DNA from: Chara braunii
Taxonomy: Eukaryota; Streptophyta; Charophyceae; Charales; Characeae
DNA: 28,811 bases
Assembly: GCA_003427395.1 (NCBI GenBank)
Contig: BFEA01000282.1
Span: 325,198-354,008, forward strand
Direction of reading: 5' to 3'
Below are positions 1 through 8,947 of this stretch, one piece after another (the stretch's first letter is position 1; every line of letters starts with the position of its first letter). The notes below the pieces were generated by a model. It made no database searches. It was not told the DNA's origin and was given only the letters and a program-made list of their open reading frames with translations. The translations under genes were made by a program, and so were the position numbers.

Positions 1-795
1 CACTGTGGACATTGCCGATTTTGAGTCTGTGCGCCAAAGTGCATCCCACTGTGGACATTGTCGATTTTGAGTCTGTGCACCCATGTGCATCTCATCGTGG
101 ACATTGCAGATTTTGAGTCTATGCACCAATGCGCATCCCACTGTGGACATTGTCGATTTTGAGTCAGTGCGCCCATGCGCACTCCACTGTGGACGTGTCG
201 ATTTTGAGTCTGTGCGCCCATGCGCACTTCGCTGTGGACATTGCTGAATTCCGAGTCTGTGCGCGCATGCTTACTCCGCTAAGGACATTAAGGAGTTTGT
301 GCGCCCATGCGCAGTTCATCTGAGGGCATTTCTGAACTCGAGCTTGTGCGCCCATGCGCACTGCATCAGAGAACATTGCCAATCTTGAGCTAGTGCACCC
401 ACGCACACCTAGTCTGAGGGCATTTATGATCTTGAGCCTGTGCGCCCACGCGCATTTCACGTGTAAAGTATGTGGGCGACCGTTAGGTTATCTGAAGGAT
501 TTTGTGTTCGGGTGCACACTTCATTTTGGGACATTGCTGAGCTAGAGCACCCACGCGGACTTTACTTGTGGACACTTATGATCTTGAACCTGTGCACCTA
601 CGTACACTTCATTCGTGGAACACTGCAGATCTCGTGCGTCATTGCTCATGCGTCAATTGATATTGTTCGGGTCTTTTGCGACATTACTACTTCATTACTG
701 TCCGGATTTGCGTGATTATTGGGATCTGTATGACATTGTTCAATGCGCTTTTGCGCACTTCATTATTATTCGGACTCGAGCAACAATTACTGTGG
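1..795. repeat. 46-bp satellite array, diverging rightwards
   Basis: The first five units are 46, 46, 46, 46 and 45 bp and share the frame CACTGTGGACATTG-CGATTTTGAGTCTG-TGCGCCCATGCGCA-TCC. Later units (from about 240) keep the GTGCGCCCATGCGCA word and the 'GAGGGCATT' or 'GGACATT' word but drift in length (40-60 bp). By 650-795 the repeat is barely recognisable. Open frames across this stretch are periodic and carry the same peptide words again and again, so they are by-products of the repeat and not genes. The array runs off the left edge of the window. Confidence 0.85.
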
Positions 796-1500
796 GTGCC
801 CACCCGTGCCAAGTGTCGCTGATTCAGCGCTATTTGAATACGCGCCCATGCTCGGTATTGCTATTTGAGTGCATGCTCATGCTCGCGATATTCCCTTTTA
901 AGTGCACGCCCATGCTTAGCGCTGCTGATTTAGTGTGCGGCCTGGCCAGGCCTTGCTGTTCCAGTGCGTGCCCATGTTTAGCGCTACTGATTTAGTGCGC
1001 GCCCTAACCAAGCATTGTTGTTCCAATATGCGTCCATACTTAGCGCTGCTGATTTAGTGCGCGCCCTAACTATGCATTGTTGTCCCAATGCACACCCATG
1101 CTTAGTGCTACTGATTCAGTGCGCGCCCTAACCAGCCATTGTTGTTCCAGTGCTCACCCATGCTTGGTGCTGCCGATTTAGTGCGAGCCCTGGCCCGACA
1201 GTGCTGTTTTGGTGCGCGCCCATACTTGGTCTTGCTGATCTAGTGCGCACCCAGGCTCGAACTTGCTGGCCTAGTGCGCACCCAAGCTTAAACGTTGCTG
1301 GCATAGTGCGCGCCCAGGCTCGGATTGGCCATTTGAATGGACGCCTAAGCTTGCATTTGATGATTTAGTGTGCGCCCATGTTTTGTATAGCAGATTTAAT
1401 GCGTGCCCAGGCTCGACATTGATGATCTGGTGCACGCCCATGCTTGTCGTTGTTGATATAATGCGAGCCTTGACTCTAGAGTGCACGCCATGTTGAGATA
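796..1500. repeat. 62-bp (2 x 31) satellite array
   Basis: Units around 960-1150 repeat every 62 bp with the order AGCGCTGCTGATTTAGTGCG, CGCCCTAACC, GCATTGTTGTTCCAATGC, CCCATGCTT. Each 62-mer is an imperfect dimer of a 31-bp word of the type GTGCGCGCCCATGCTTGG followed by a 'CATTGCTGATTTA' tail. The same 31-bp word forms the last 120 bases of the window, so the two edges carry one satellite family. Spacing becomes irregular after about 1330. Confidence 0.8.
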
Positions 1501-1599
1501 ATGACCCTACAGCGAGCGCCCTGGTAGTATGATCGAGTTGGAGCTAAGTGCTTTATTGGATGGACGCTTGAGAGCCGTTGTTGGAATGATTTAGCATTC

Positions 1600-1900
1600 T
1601 TGCTGATTTAATTCCTTGTTGATTAGTCTCTATGCAGACGGTATTTGCAGTTCAGCTCCTGTGCAGACGCTATTTTCCTGCACAGGCAGCGTCTGCAGTT
1701 CAGCAACTACGCAGGCGGTAATTGTTGTTTAGTCCTTGTGCAGACAATATTTTGCCTGCACAGGTGATACTTGGGAATCGGTCCCTCTGCAGACAATTTT
1801 GCGCAATCCAGCCCCAATACATGCGATATTTTATGACTTGTCCCTGCGAATGCAATGTTTTGCTGATTAGTCCTCCCCTGTGATGATACCGGCGGTTCCA
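1600..1900. repeat. degenerate GCAGACG-ATTTTGC repeat
   Basis: Words such as 'TGCAGACGGTATTT', 'TGCAGACGCTATTTTCC', 'TGCAGACAATATTTTGCC' and 'TGCAGACAATTTTGC' recur every 25-60 bp, separated by 'TTCAGTCC' or 'TTTAGTCC' words. The block is too diverged to give a firm period. No coding sequence is supported here. Confidence 0.5.
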
Positions 1901-1951
1901 GTCCTCGTATTCTGATCCACTTGCTACGGAGATACATCCACGATATTGCCT

Positions 1952-2325
1952 ATATCGAGTTGCTCGTTGTCGTTCAGTCGGGCCCTTTCAGGCGGGCCCA
2001 ATCTTGAGATTGCTGCCGTTCAGCCGGACCCTTTCTGGCGGGCCTATTTTTCGAGATTGTTGCTGTTCAGCCAAGCCCATTCAAGCGGGCCCCTGTATCG
2101 AGTTGTTGGTTGCTGTTCAGTCGGGCCCATTCAGGCGAGCCTTTATATTGAGTTGCGGGTTGCTGTTCGGTCGGGCCCATTCGGGCGGGCCTTTATATCA
2201 AGTTGTTGGTTGCTGTTCACCCGGGCCCATTCAGGCAGGCCCTTCTATCGAGTTTGCTGGTTGCTGTTCAGCCAACCAGGCCCCCTTCAGGCGGGCCCTC
2301 ACATTGAGTTGTTGGTTGTTGATTT
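1952..2325. repeat. about 50-bp tandem array with GGGCCC core
   Basis: About eight units follow the pattern GAGTTGTTGGTTGCTGTTCA, then GTCGGGCCCATTCAGGCGGG, then CCTTTATATC. Unit lengths are 47-56 bp. The core GGGCCC-ATTCAGGC-GGGCC can fold on itself with a 5-6 bp stem. The long open frames crossing this block are repeat-driven (peptides rich in the same short words) and are not counted as genes. Confidence 0.85.
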
Positions 2326-2330
2326 GACGT

Positions 2331-2900
2331 GGGTGGCGAGCTCCTACTTGTTCTTGGGACTGGTGGGAGGACCTTGTTGACCGGTGTCGGGACCAGTGGG
2401 TCCCGAATAGCGTTTCGGTGCTTGAGAGCCGATACATAGCCAAGTTGTGCACGACAGAGAAATCCAGAGTACGGAGACGAGGACGGGACTGCCAGGAGGA
2501 ATGATGCCTTGGGTTGAAAACCGCAGGGAAAAAAAAAACGGCCACGGCAAGCAAGCGCCAGGACATGGGCGCATAGGAGCATAGCATGAGGCCAGGAGGG
2601 CAAAGGCCAAGGGGCCATTAACTTTGCAAATGCGGCACGGCGAACGACAAGAAAATAGGGAAGCCGAGAGGTGGTCGATCCCGGTGGTCGTGGGACGCTA
2701 GAAAATAAGGGCCGAACATGGTGGCCGCCTACGACAAATAACGAAAACCACGGATTTGGAGGCTCCGCGGCCTTAGAAACCGGTGCACGCAAGGCCCAAG
2801 AAGAGACAAGGGAAAAGGGCCACTAGAGGGCGGTAGACGCCTTGAGGGAGGGCACCGGGAACCACGTGAGAATAAGTTAGAATAATGGTATCTGGGACAA
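2331..2900. other. non-coding GC-rich spacer
   Basis: I see no tandem period and no convincing gene. The minus-strand frame over about 2268-2792 has no recognisable domain and begins inside the neighbouring satellite, so it was not called. There is a run of nine A's near 2528. Confidence 0.4.
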
Positions 2901-3066
2901 GTGTCGGGGACCACCGACGGGACAAAGCGTCGGGGACCACCGACGGGACGAAGTGTCGGGGACCATCAACGAGACAAGTGTCGAGGACCACTGACAGGAC
3001 AAGTGTCGGGGACCACCGACGGGACAAAGCGTCGGGGACCATCGACGGGACAAGTGGCGAGGACAT
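2901..3066. repeat. 26-bp tandem array, hairpin in each unit
   Basis: Six full units and one partial unit of 25-26 bp share GTGTCGGGGACCACCGACGG followed by GACAAA. The central part, CGTCGG-GGACCA-CCGACG, is a perfect 6-bp inverted repeat in the best units. In the unit near 2970-2995 both arms differ (TGTCG...TGACA) and pairing is largely kept. Short arginine- and threonine-rich frames through the array are repeat artefacts. Confidence 0.85.
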
Positions 3067-3660
3067 GTGAAGGTCCCAAGAGAAACGGCGGAGCGGCATG
3101 AGGAGAAAACAATTAAAACAAGATGCACCGTCAGGATCTCGATCTTGACAGCCAAGAATATTAGCACCGCTAGTGCAAGCACTAGTGGTAGCAAACAGGA
3201 AGGCGAAAAGGAAAAGAAAAAAGTAAAGAAACATGAAGCGAGAGGCATGGAAGCAATCCGAAAAATCTCGGATCAGCCTCCCTCAAGAAAATGGAGTCAA
3301 AAGAGACTCCATGTGAAAAATAGGCCTCCCAAAAAAAATCGGAGTAAAAAGGGCTACTGTGTGAGAGAAATAGAGGTAAAAGGAAGCTCCCATGGGCATG
3401 AGGGAGCCATTTATTGCAGTCCGAGATATAACGGACTGCACCATGGGCATAGGGAGGGCCAAATCTAAGACGAAGGACCTAGAAAAGGGCCTCAACGGCC
3501 ACTTAACACTTGGCACGCTAGAAAAAGAAAAGAAAGAAAAAAAAAGTGTGAGAGAATAAGACAAAAAGGATGAGAGAGAGTGAGTGAGTTGGCCGATAGT
3601 ACGGACTGCCACAAGTAGGGACAGGTAGGTCCCCTACTGTCCAAGAAAGGAGGAAAAAGA
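3067..3660. repeat. hairpin-rich module, copy 1 of a diverged duplication
   Basis: This stretch aligns by eye, with gaps, to 5330-5945. Both contain a 'GCACC(A/G)CTAGTGCAAGCACTAGTGG' type inverted repeat, an 'AGATATAACGG' word, 'GGCCTAGAAAAAGG-CTCAACAGCC' type text, a purine-rich AAAAGAAAAG run and a 'GTAGGGAC...GGTCCC-TAC' inverted repeat near the end. The present copy adds a 9-bp perfect stem at 3415-3440 (TGCAGTCCG, loop of 8, CGGACTGCA). No gene is supported. Confidence 0.6.
3415..3440. other. inverted repeat TGCAGTCCG/CGGACTGCA
   Basis: A perfect 9-bp stem with the 8-nt loop AGATATAA. Related hairpins with the same arms occur at 4847-4872 (one G-U pair) and, decayed, at about 5008-5032, so the inverted repeat travels with a larger repeated module. 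Confidence 0.8.
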
Positions 3661-3701
3661 AGAGAAAAGAAAAGGGAAAAGAAAAGAAAAGAGAAAAAGG
3701 C

Positions 3702-3937
3702 CTTAAACCACCAGTACCTCCGAGCCTGTTTTTGCCGACCCTGATTTTCACTGCGCTCCGAGTTTTGCCGAGCCTGGGTCCCACTCCATTTCTTTATGGT
3801 ACTCTCACGGGAAGAACAAAAAAAAAAAAAAAAAAAAAAAAGTTGCGGCCGTGAAAACTCAGAAAACAAGAAAAAAAAACAAAGCTCCGGGCCTGATTGC
3901 AGTTGTATACATTCTCGGAAGTGTAAGTGTGAGTGTG
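3702..3937 (+). repeat. dispersed repeat, copy 1 (ends near A-tract module)
   Basis: About 236 bp from CTTAAACCACCAGTACCTCC to GTGTAAGTGTGAGTGTG. It includes a run of 24 A's at 3818-3841. The same sequence, with few differences, reappears at 8715-8947 inside an unrelated tandem array. The two copies are much more alike than their surroundings, which points to a recent dispersal event (transposition, conversion) or an assembly join. I see no coding potential and no clear terminal repeats. Confidence 0.8.
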
Positions 3938-4250
3938 CCCTCAATGAGGGCATCTCTGCCCCGTGTCCAGGTTGTCAGATTTCAAAAACTCAAAAAAAAA
4001 AAAAAAACGGACAAACATGGATTCGCCCGTGAAAATGGCAAGATACATTCCCGTAAGTGCCAGTGTGATCAGGGTTACAATCCTCTGAGGGAACACAGCT
4101 CGAGCAGATCACGGATTCAGATTGTCATAGTCCAGAAAATTAAAAAAAAAAAAAAAAAAACGAAAACATGGATTCGGCCTTGAAAACGGCTGGATACATC
4201 AGTGTTACAATCATCTCAGGAAACAATACTAGAGCAGATCACGGATTCCC
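3818..4250 (+). repeat. A-tract tandem repeat, about 3 units of 150-175 bp
   Basis: Each unit opens with an A-run (3818-3841, 3992-4007, 4142-4160). Text such as GGCCGTGAAAACTC or 'CATGGATTCG-CCGTGAAAA', then GATACATTCCCGTAAGTG, and 'TCCTCTGAGGGAACA-AGCAGATCACGGATTC' follows. The first unit overlaps the dispersed repeat that starts at 3702. The regular A-tracts could come from repeated capture of polyadenylated RNA or from slippage; the sequence does not decide between them. Confidence 0.65.
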
Positions 4251-4620
4251 CCCTTCCTCGTTGGCAGGGTACTCATAACAAACAAATACAAAAGAAAAAA
4301 AGAAAACAACAAGTTTGAGAACGTGACCGTCTTTGCTGTAAGATGCATGCAAGACTGTGAGTCTGTGTGAGCACGGTCTCCTAGACATCCCTGCCCGACA
4401 TCATTGCAGTACAAAGGCCCGTTTTTTTTCCTTTCCCTTTCGTGCACGGACAAAAAAAAAAATACGACTTTTGCCGACCCTCTGTCCGACCCCCGAAAAC
4501 TTCGGGTACTGGCCAGTATCACGTAATTTCCCAACACTGGGCAAGGTACTGCTGGTTTAACGGTAAAAAACGACCACTTGGGGAGATACATCCGTAACCA
4601 GATACATTCTGGAATATGGG

Positions 4621-4693
4621 CGGTTGCAAAGGACCTTGATTTTCTTTTGATTTTGCAGAGAAATTCAAGGAAAATCAAGGCCCCATGCAACCG
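4621..4693 (+). other. long stem-loop of pre-miRNA size
   Basis: Two nested stems are visible: outer CGGTTGCA (4621-4628) with TGCAACCG (4686-4693), and inner CCTTGATTTTC (4634-4644) with GAAAATCAAGG (4670-4680). Both are perfect, and the terminal loop is 25 nt. The size and shape fit a hairpin RNA, but a foldback made by template switching would look the same. There is no expression evidence. Confidence 0.55.
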
Positions 4694-4708
4694 AAACACA
4701 ATGGATTA

Positions 4709-5031
4709 CATGGGGGAGGAGAAACACATGTTTTAGATGCATCCGGAGCCAAAATTGAGTCCGGATGCACTTGAAAGTTGATCATTTCTTTTTCCTTCAG
4801 TTGTGGGCGAGTTGTAGGGCAATGGGGCTAGAAAATTAACGCCCATTGTAGTCCGAGTTACAACGGACTGCATGGGGAAGGGAAAACACATGTTTTAGGT
4901 GCATCCGGGATCAATATTGAGCCCGGATGCACTTGAAAATTGAGCGCTTCATTTTCTTTCAGTTTAGGGCAAGTTGTGAGGCTATGGGACGAGGAAAATG
5001 GCCCAGTTGCAGCCGGAGAAATAACGGACTG
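4709..5031 (+). repeat. 162-bp tandem duplication with paired hairpins
   Basis: Units 4709-4870 and 4871-5031 share CATGGGG, AACACATGTTTTAG-TGCATCCGG, 'CCGGATGCACTTGAAA', 'TTTCAGTT-GGGC-AGTTGT' and the 'ACGGACTGCAT' end. Each contains a strong hairpin: 4738-4769 (stem TGCATCCGGA) and 4899-4932 (stem GTGCATCCGGG). The pair that is A-T at the loop end of the first is G-C in the second, so both arms changed together. Confidence 0.8.
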
Positions 5032-5330
5032 CATAAGGATGCCTAGGCCAAGGGAAAAATGAGCCATGACAAACCCAAAGGGCTAGAAAAGAGTGACTTC
5101 GACATGGGGCAAATAAAAACGGTAAACGGCAACCGTGAGATGAGATCTCCCGGCCAAGAATAATCTGCATACATGGGGCACCTAAGGAAGGGATATTGGA
5201 ACCACCAAGGACAAGGAGGTGCCAAAATAAAAATGGGACATCATCCGGGACGTTGCCGAGAACTAAGAGGGTCCAAATAAAAATAGTTGAAAAACGGAAC
5301 ACGCGTCGGTGGGACTACCAGCGGGACAAA
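5032..5330. other. non-coding spacer
   Basis: No tandem repeat and no convincing gene is visible. The minus-strand frames here have no recognisable domains. Confidence 0.35.
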
Positions 5331-5743
5331 AAAAATGGAACTAGTACAGGGAGAGTGGCGGGGACTTGAGTTGTCCTAAGGTAACCATGCGCCGACATGA
5401 GGGATGGCCGCACAAAGCAAACGGCATCGTCGAGATCAAGATCTAGACGGTGGAAAATATAAGCACCACTAGTGCAAGCACTAGTGGGATCAAGTGGGAA
5501 AGTCGTGAGAGAAAAGAAAGCAAAATAATGATGATGGGAGGGTTGCCCAGCAGTCCGGGGTATTTCAGGCTAGCTGGGAATGAAAAATTTGAGCCCCAAG
5601 GGGCTCAACATGGAAAAAAGGCTGTCAAAAAGAAAACAGAGCAAGGGGGGCAAAATGGAGACTAACGGAGGCAAACTGAAGCCCCATTGAGTGTGGGGGC
5701 TTCATTATTGTGATATGAGATATAACGGTCAACTGCTAAGCTT
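5330..5743. repeat. hairpin-rich module, copy 2 of the 3067 duplication
   Basis: This contains a perfect 10-bp inverted repeat with a 2-nt loop at 5466-5487 (CCACTAGTGC-AA-GCACTAGTGG). Its counterpart in copy 1 is at 3166-3189, with one G-U pair. A 9-bp stem is at 5589-5608 (TTGAGCCCC-AA-GGGGCTCAA). An 'AGATATAACGG' word near 5720 matches the copy-1 hairpin loop, but here the right arm is lost. No gene is supported. Confidence 0.55.
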
Positions 5744-6163
5744 GAATCCGGCTATAGATGAAGATCTATGGCCTAGAAAAAGGCTCAACAGCCACTTGAC
5801 ACTTATCACATCAGAAATACAAGAAAAGAAAAGAAAAATGAGAGAAAATGGAGGAACAACGGGACAAAGGGGGGGGGAAAAGTGGAGGAGAATATGCCGG
5901 CCTATTGGGACCTGCACAGTAGGGACTGGCAGGTCCTTACTGTGATCTCATCCGAATCCGGCTATAGATGAAGATCTATGGCCTAGAAAAAGGCTCGACA
6001 GCCACTTGACACTTGTCACATCAAAAATACAAGAAAAGAAAAGAAAAATGAGAGAAAATGGAGGAAGAACGAGACAAAGGGGGGAAAAAAAGTGGAGGAG
6101 AATATGCCGGCCTATTGGGACTTGCACAGTAGGGACTGGCAGGTCCCTACTGTGATCTCATCC
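5744..6163 (+). repeat. 210-bp tandem duplication (5744-5953, 5954-6163)
   Basis: Two adjacent units of exactly 210 bp differ at only a few positions, so this is the youngest duplication in the left half. Each unit starts with GAATCCGGCTATAGATGAAG and ends with TACTGTGATCTCATCC. Each contains two inverted repeats: GGCTATAGAT-GAAG-ATCTATGGCC (5750-5773 and 5960-5983) and CACAGTAGGGA-CTGGCAGG-TCC(C/T)TACTGTG (5915-5944 and 6125-6154). The second hairpin is perfect in unit 2 and has one G-U pair in unit 1. Confidence 0.9.
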
Positions 6164-7335
6164 CTCCAAGATTCAAGGAGGGCAATCCGGAATACAAAGA
6201 TATGGCCCTTGGGGCAATATCTCCACAAAATTTGAATTAAAAAGGCAAAATAAAAAAAAAATGCAAAAGGAAAATGATCGGTTTTCCTTTGGGCCATGGA
6301 TCCGAGATTCAGATCCATGGAGGAGGGAATATGGCCGTTTTTTATGAGGCCTACCCAAACGGTCAACTCTGGAATGAGTTGGCAGCCCAAAATGAAAACA
6401 AACAAAAGAGAGAAAAAGATAAAACTATGCATTTGGCCCCAAAAAAGGGCCAGATGCACCAAAAATTGAAAAAGTGAGCTTAGGGGCTCAAATTTGAAAC
6501 AAGGACTACTTGGGGGTAGCACAGAATATTGCTGGTCTTGGATCTTAGCCTGATCCAAGGCTGAAAAGGCTCCGAGGCATGGGGAGATACCTCGACCTAC
6601 CAAAAACGGGGTAAAAGCTGGAAAAATAAAGAAAAAGGCCTAGGCCTTTTTCTCTCAAGTGAGGCTGCCCCTTGGGCATTACGACCCAAGGGGGCAGCAT
6701 TTTGAAAATGAAAAAGAGGCTGAAGGAGGCCAAGAGGCAATCTGAGTTGGAACCAACCACTCGGACTGCATGTTCTTGGCCAAAATAAGGCTCGGGTACC
6801 TCCGAAAGGGCCTAGTGGTGGAATTTTGCCTTGGGGATACCTCGGTTCACTTCAAGGCACATGGGGAGGCCCATGGGCTGGCCAGATTGCTGGTTTCAGC
6901 CTACATAAGTTGAGGATTCAGTCCGCCACACTCACATTTGCACGAGTGCCCATGCTGCCCAAGTGAGCTCAAAGGAGCAGTTTTCTCACTTGGAGAGAGG
7001 AAAGGGGAACCCCTGCCAGCTAGGGGAGGGAGCTCTAGAGGTTAGTGGTAGTGAGGCTGGCCTAGGGAGGTGATCCGCCATAGCCCCCAGACTGTGAGGA
7101 AGATGGAGAGGTTAGAGAGAGTCTCATTAGCCCTCCTAGAGGGGAGGACTCTATAGCCATAGTGGAAGAAGCTTGCCATAGCTTGGGTAAGGTTGAGAGA
7201 GGAAGGAGAGAAGGGTTTGAGGAAGGAGAAAGCCATAGCCAAGGTGATACTTGTGCAAAGAAGGGAAAAGCTTCATCAAGGTTGGTGCTCCATCTCCAAA
7301 ACACCAAGGAGGTGAGTGGAAAGGAGAAGATCCTT
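6164..7335. other. spacer with scattered inverted repeats
   Basis: No gene is supported. Inverted repeats are seen at 6294-6320 (CCATGGATC...GATCCATGG), 6428-6458 (TGCATTTGGCCC...GGGCCAGATGCA, one G-T pair) and 6664-6698 (GCTGCCCCTTGGG...CCCAAGGGGGCAGC, one bulge). From about 6900 the sequence becomes unique-looking. The CCAAGGAGGTGAGTGG text near 7303-7318 resembles a 5' splice site, but no exon can be tied to it. Confidence 0.45.
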
Positions 7336-7339
7336 CTTC

Positions 7340-7576
7340 ATCTTCTTTTTTTTTTTTTTTTTTTTCTTCTTCCTCTTCTTCTTCTTTTTCCTCTTCCTCT
7401 TCTTCTTCTTCTTCCTCTCCTTCCTCCCTTATCTTCCTTTTCTCCTCCCTCTTCTTTTCCTTCTTCGTCTTCTTCTTCTTTATGTTCCTCCCCTTCCCTT
7501 CCTTCTCCTACTCTCCCAATGATCTCTTATCCATATCCCACTCTCTCCTTCTTCACCCCCCCTCTCTCTCTCCATA
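7340..7576 (+). repeat. pyrimidine (CT) tract 1
   Basis: An almost uninterrupted stretch of T and C with TTCTTCTTC and CCTCTTCC microsatellite patches and a run of about 19 T's. It gives rise to long open frames rich in serine, phenylalanine and leucine that are not genes. It lies just before the 7651 tandem array. Confidence 0.9.
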
Positions 7577-7650
7577 GGAACTTTCCTAAGTTTAGAGTAG
7601 ACGGTAGGGAGACTTCTTACTAGTAATGATCTCCCCGTGGGCTCATTCTT

Positions 7651-8480
7651 CACTCCCATGTGAATCGCCACTTCCCCCCTTGTGATTTCATGCATTTGAG
7701 TGAGTTTCACTCAATCTTCTCTCTCCTTCTCTCCATTTCTTCACTTAGGAGCAAATCGCAACTCTTGTGTTTGCTTAATCTAAGTGTTTTGATGATTACC
7801 TCTTGTTTAGTCCATTTCCCCACTCCCATGTGAAGCGTCACTTCCCCCCTTGTGATTTCATGCATTTGAGTTAGTTTCACTCACTGTTCTCTCTCCTTCT
7901 CCTTCTCTCAATTTCTTCACTTCGGAGCAAATCGCAACTCTTGTGTTTGCTTAATCTAGCGTTTCGATGATGATTACCTCTTGTTTGGTCCATTTCCCAT
8001 CTCCCATGTGAAGCGCCACTTCCCCCCTTGTGATTTCATGCATTTTCTCTCAATTTCTTCACTTCGGAGAAAATTGCAACTCTAGTGTTTGCTTAGTCTA
8101 ATGTTTTGATTATGATTACCTCTTGTTTAGTCCATTTCTCCACTCCCATGTGAAGCGTCACTTCCCCCCGTGTGATTTCATGCATTTGAGTAAGTTTCAC
8201 TCACTCTTTTCTCACTTTTTCTCCACTTCTTCACTTAGGAACAAATCTCAACTCTTGTCTATGCTTAATCTAATGTTTTGATGATGATTACCTCTTGTTT
8301 AGGCCATTTCTCCACTCCCATGTGGAGGGTCACTCCCCCCTCCCTTGTCATTTCCTGCATTTGAGAGAGTTCCACTCACTCTTCCCTCTTTCTTTCTCCA
8401 TCTCTTCACTTGGGAGCAAATCGCAATTCTTGTCCATGCTTGTTCTAGTGTTTTGATGGTTCGTTTCCCCTACTTTGCTC
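7651..8480 (+). repeat. about 170-bp tandem array, five units
   Basis: Units begin at about 7651, 7820, 7999, 8140 and 8313 with CACTCCCATGTGAAGCGTCA followed by CTTCCCCCCTTGTGATTTCA and TGCATTTGAG. Each then carries 'TTCACTTAGGAGCAAATCGC', 'AACTCTTGTGTTTGCTTAAT' and 'GATGATTACCTCTTGTTTAG'. Spacings are 169, 179, 141 and 173 bp; the short one lacks part of the CT-rich middle. Confidence 0.85.
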
Positions 8481-8484
8481 AATT

Positions 8485-8714
8485 TTCTCACATGATGACA
8501 TTCCGTTTCATTCTTGGTTGCATCTATGAGCCTCAAGCATCTGTTTGCGTAAGTCTCACTCACATGTATGGCTCAACTCTCACATGATCATGTTTCGTTG
8601 CATTCGTGGTTGCGTTCAGGAGCTTCAAGCATGTGTTTGAGCAAGTCTCACTCATATGCATGACTCAACTCTCACATGATGATGTTCCGTTGCATTATTG
8701 GTTGCATTCATGAG
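8485..8714 (+). repeat. about 92-bp tandem array, left part
   Basis: Units carry 'CTCACATGATGATGTTCCGT', 'TGCATTCTTGGTTGCATTCA', 'TGAGCTTCAAGCATGTGTTT' and 'GAGCAAGTCTCACTCA'. They match, with divergence, the 91-bp units that continue from 8948. The array is therefore one block split by the dispersed repeat at 8715-8947. Confidence 0.7.
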
Positions 8715-8947
8715 CTTAAACCACCAGTACCTCCGAGCCTGTTTTTGCCGACCCTGATTTTCACTGCGCTCCAAGTTTTGTCGAGCCTGGNTCCCACTCC
8801 ATTTCTTTATGGTACTCTCACGGGAANAAAAAAAAAAAAAAAAAAAAAAAAGTTGCGGCCATGAAAACTCACAAAACAGGAAAAAGAAACAAAGCTCTGG
8901 ACGTGATTGCAGCTGTATACATTCTCGAAAGTGTTAGTGTGAGTTTG
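8715..8947 (+). repeat. dispersed repeat, copy 2, inside the 91-bp array
   Basis: This near-copy of 3702-3937 includes a 24-A run (8828-8851). Two ambiguous bases lie in it (8791 and 8827). It separates two parts of one tandem array. No clear target duplication is visible, partly because the flanks are themselves repetitive. It may be a real insertion, a conversion tract or an assembly chimera. Confidence 0.75.

Noticed and set aside
2268-2792. 174-codon minus-strand frame with overlapping frames
   Set aside because: It runs into the 50-bp satellite and has no recognisable motif.
7162-7623. Ser/Phe/Leu-rich frames over the CT tract
   Set aside because: Pyrimidine tracts lack stop codons on this strand, so the open frames are compositional.
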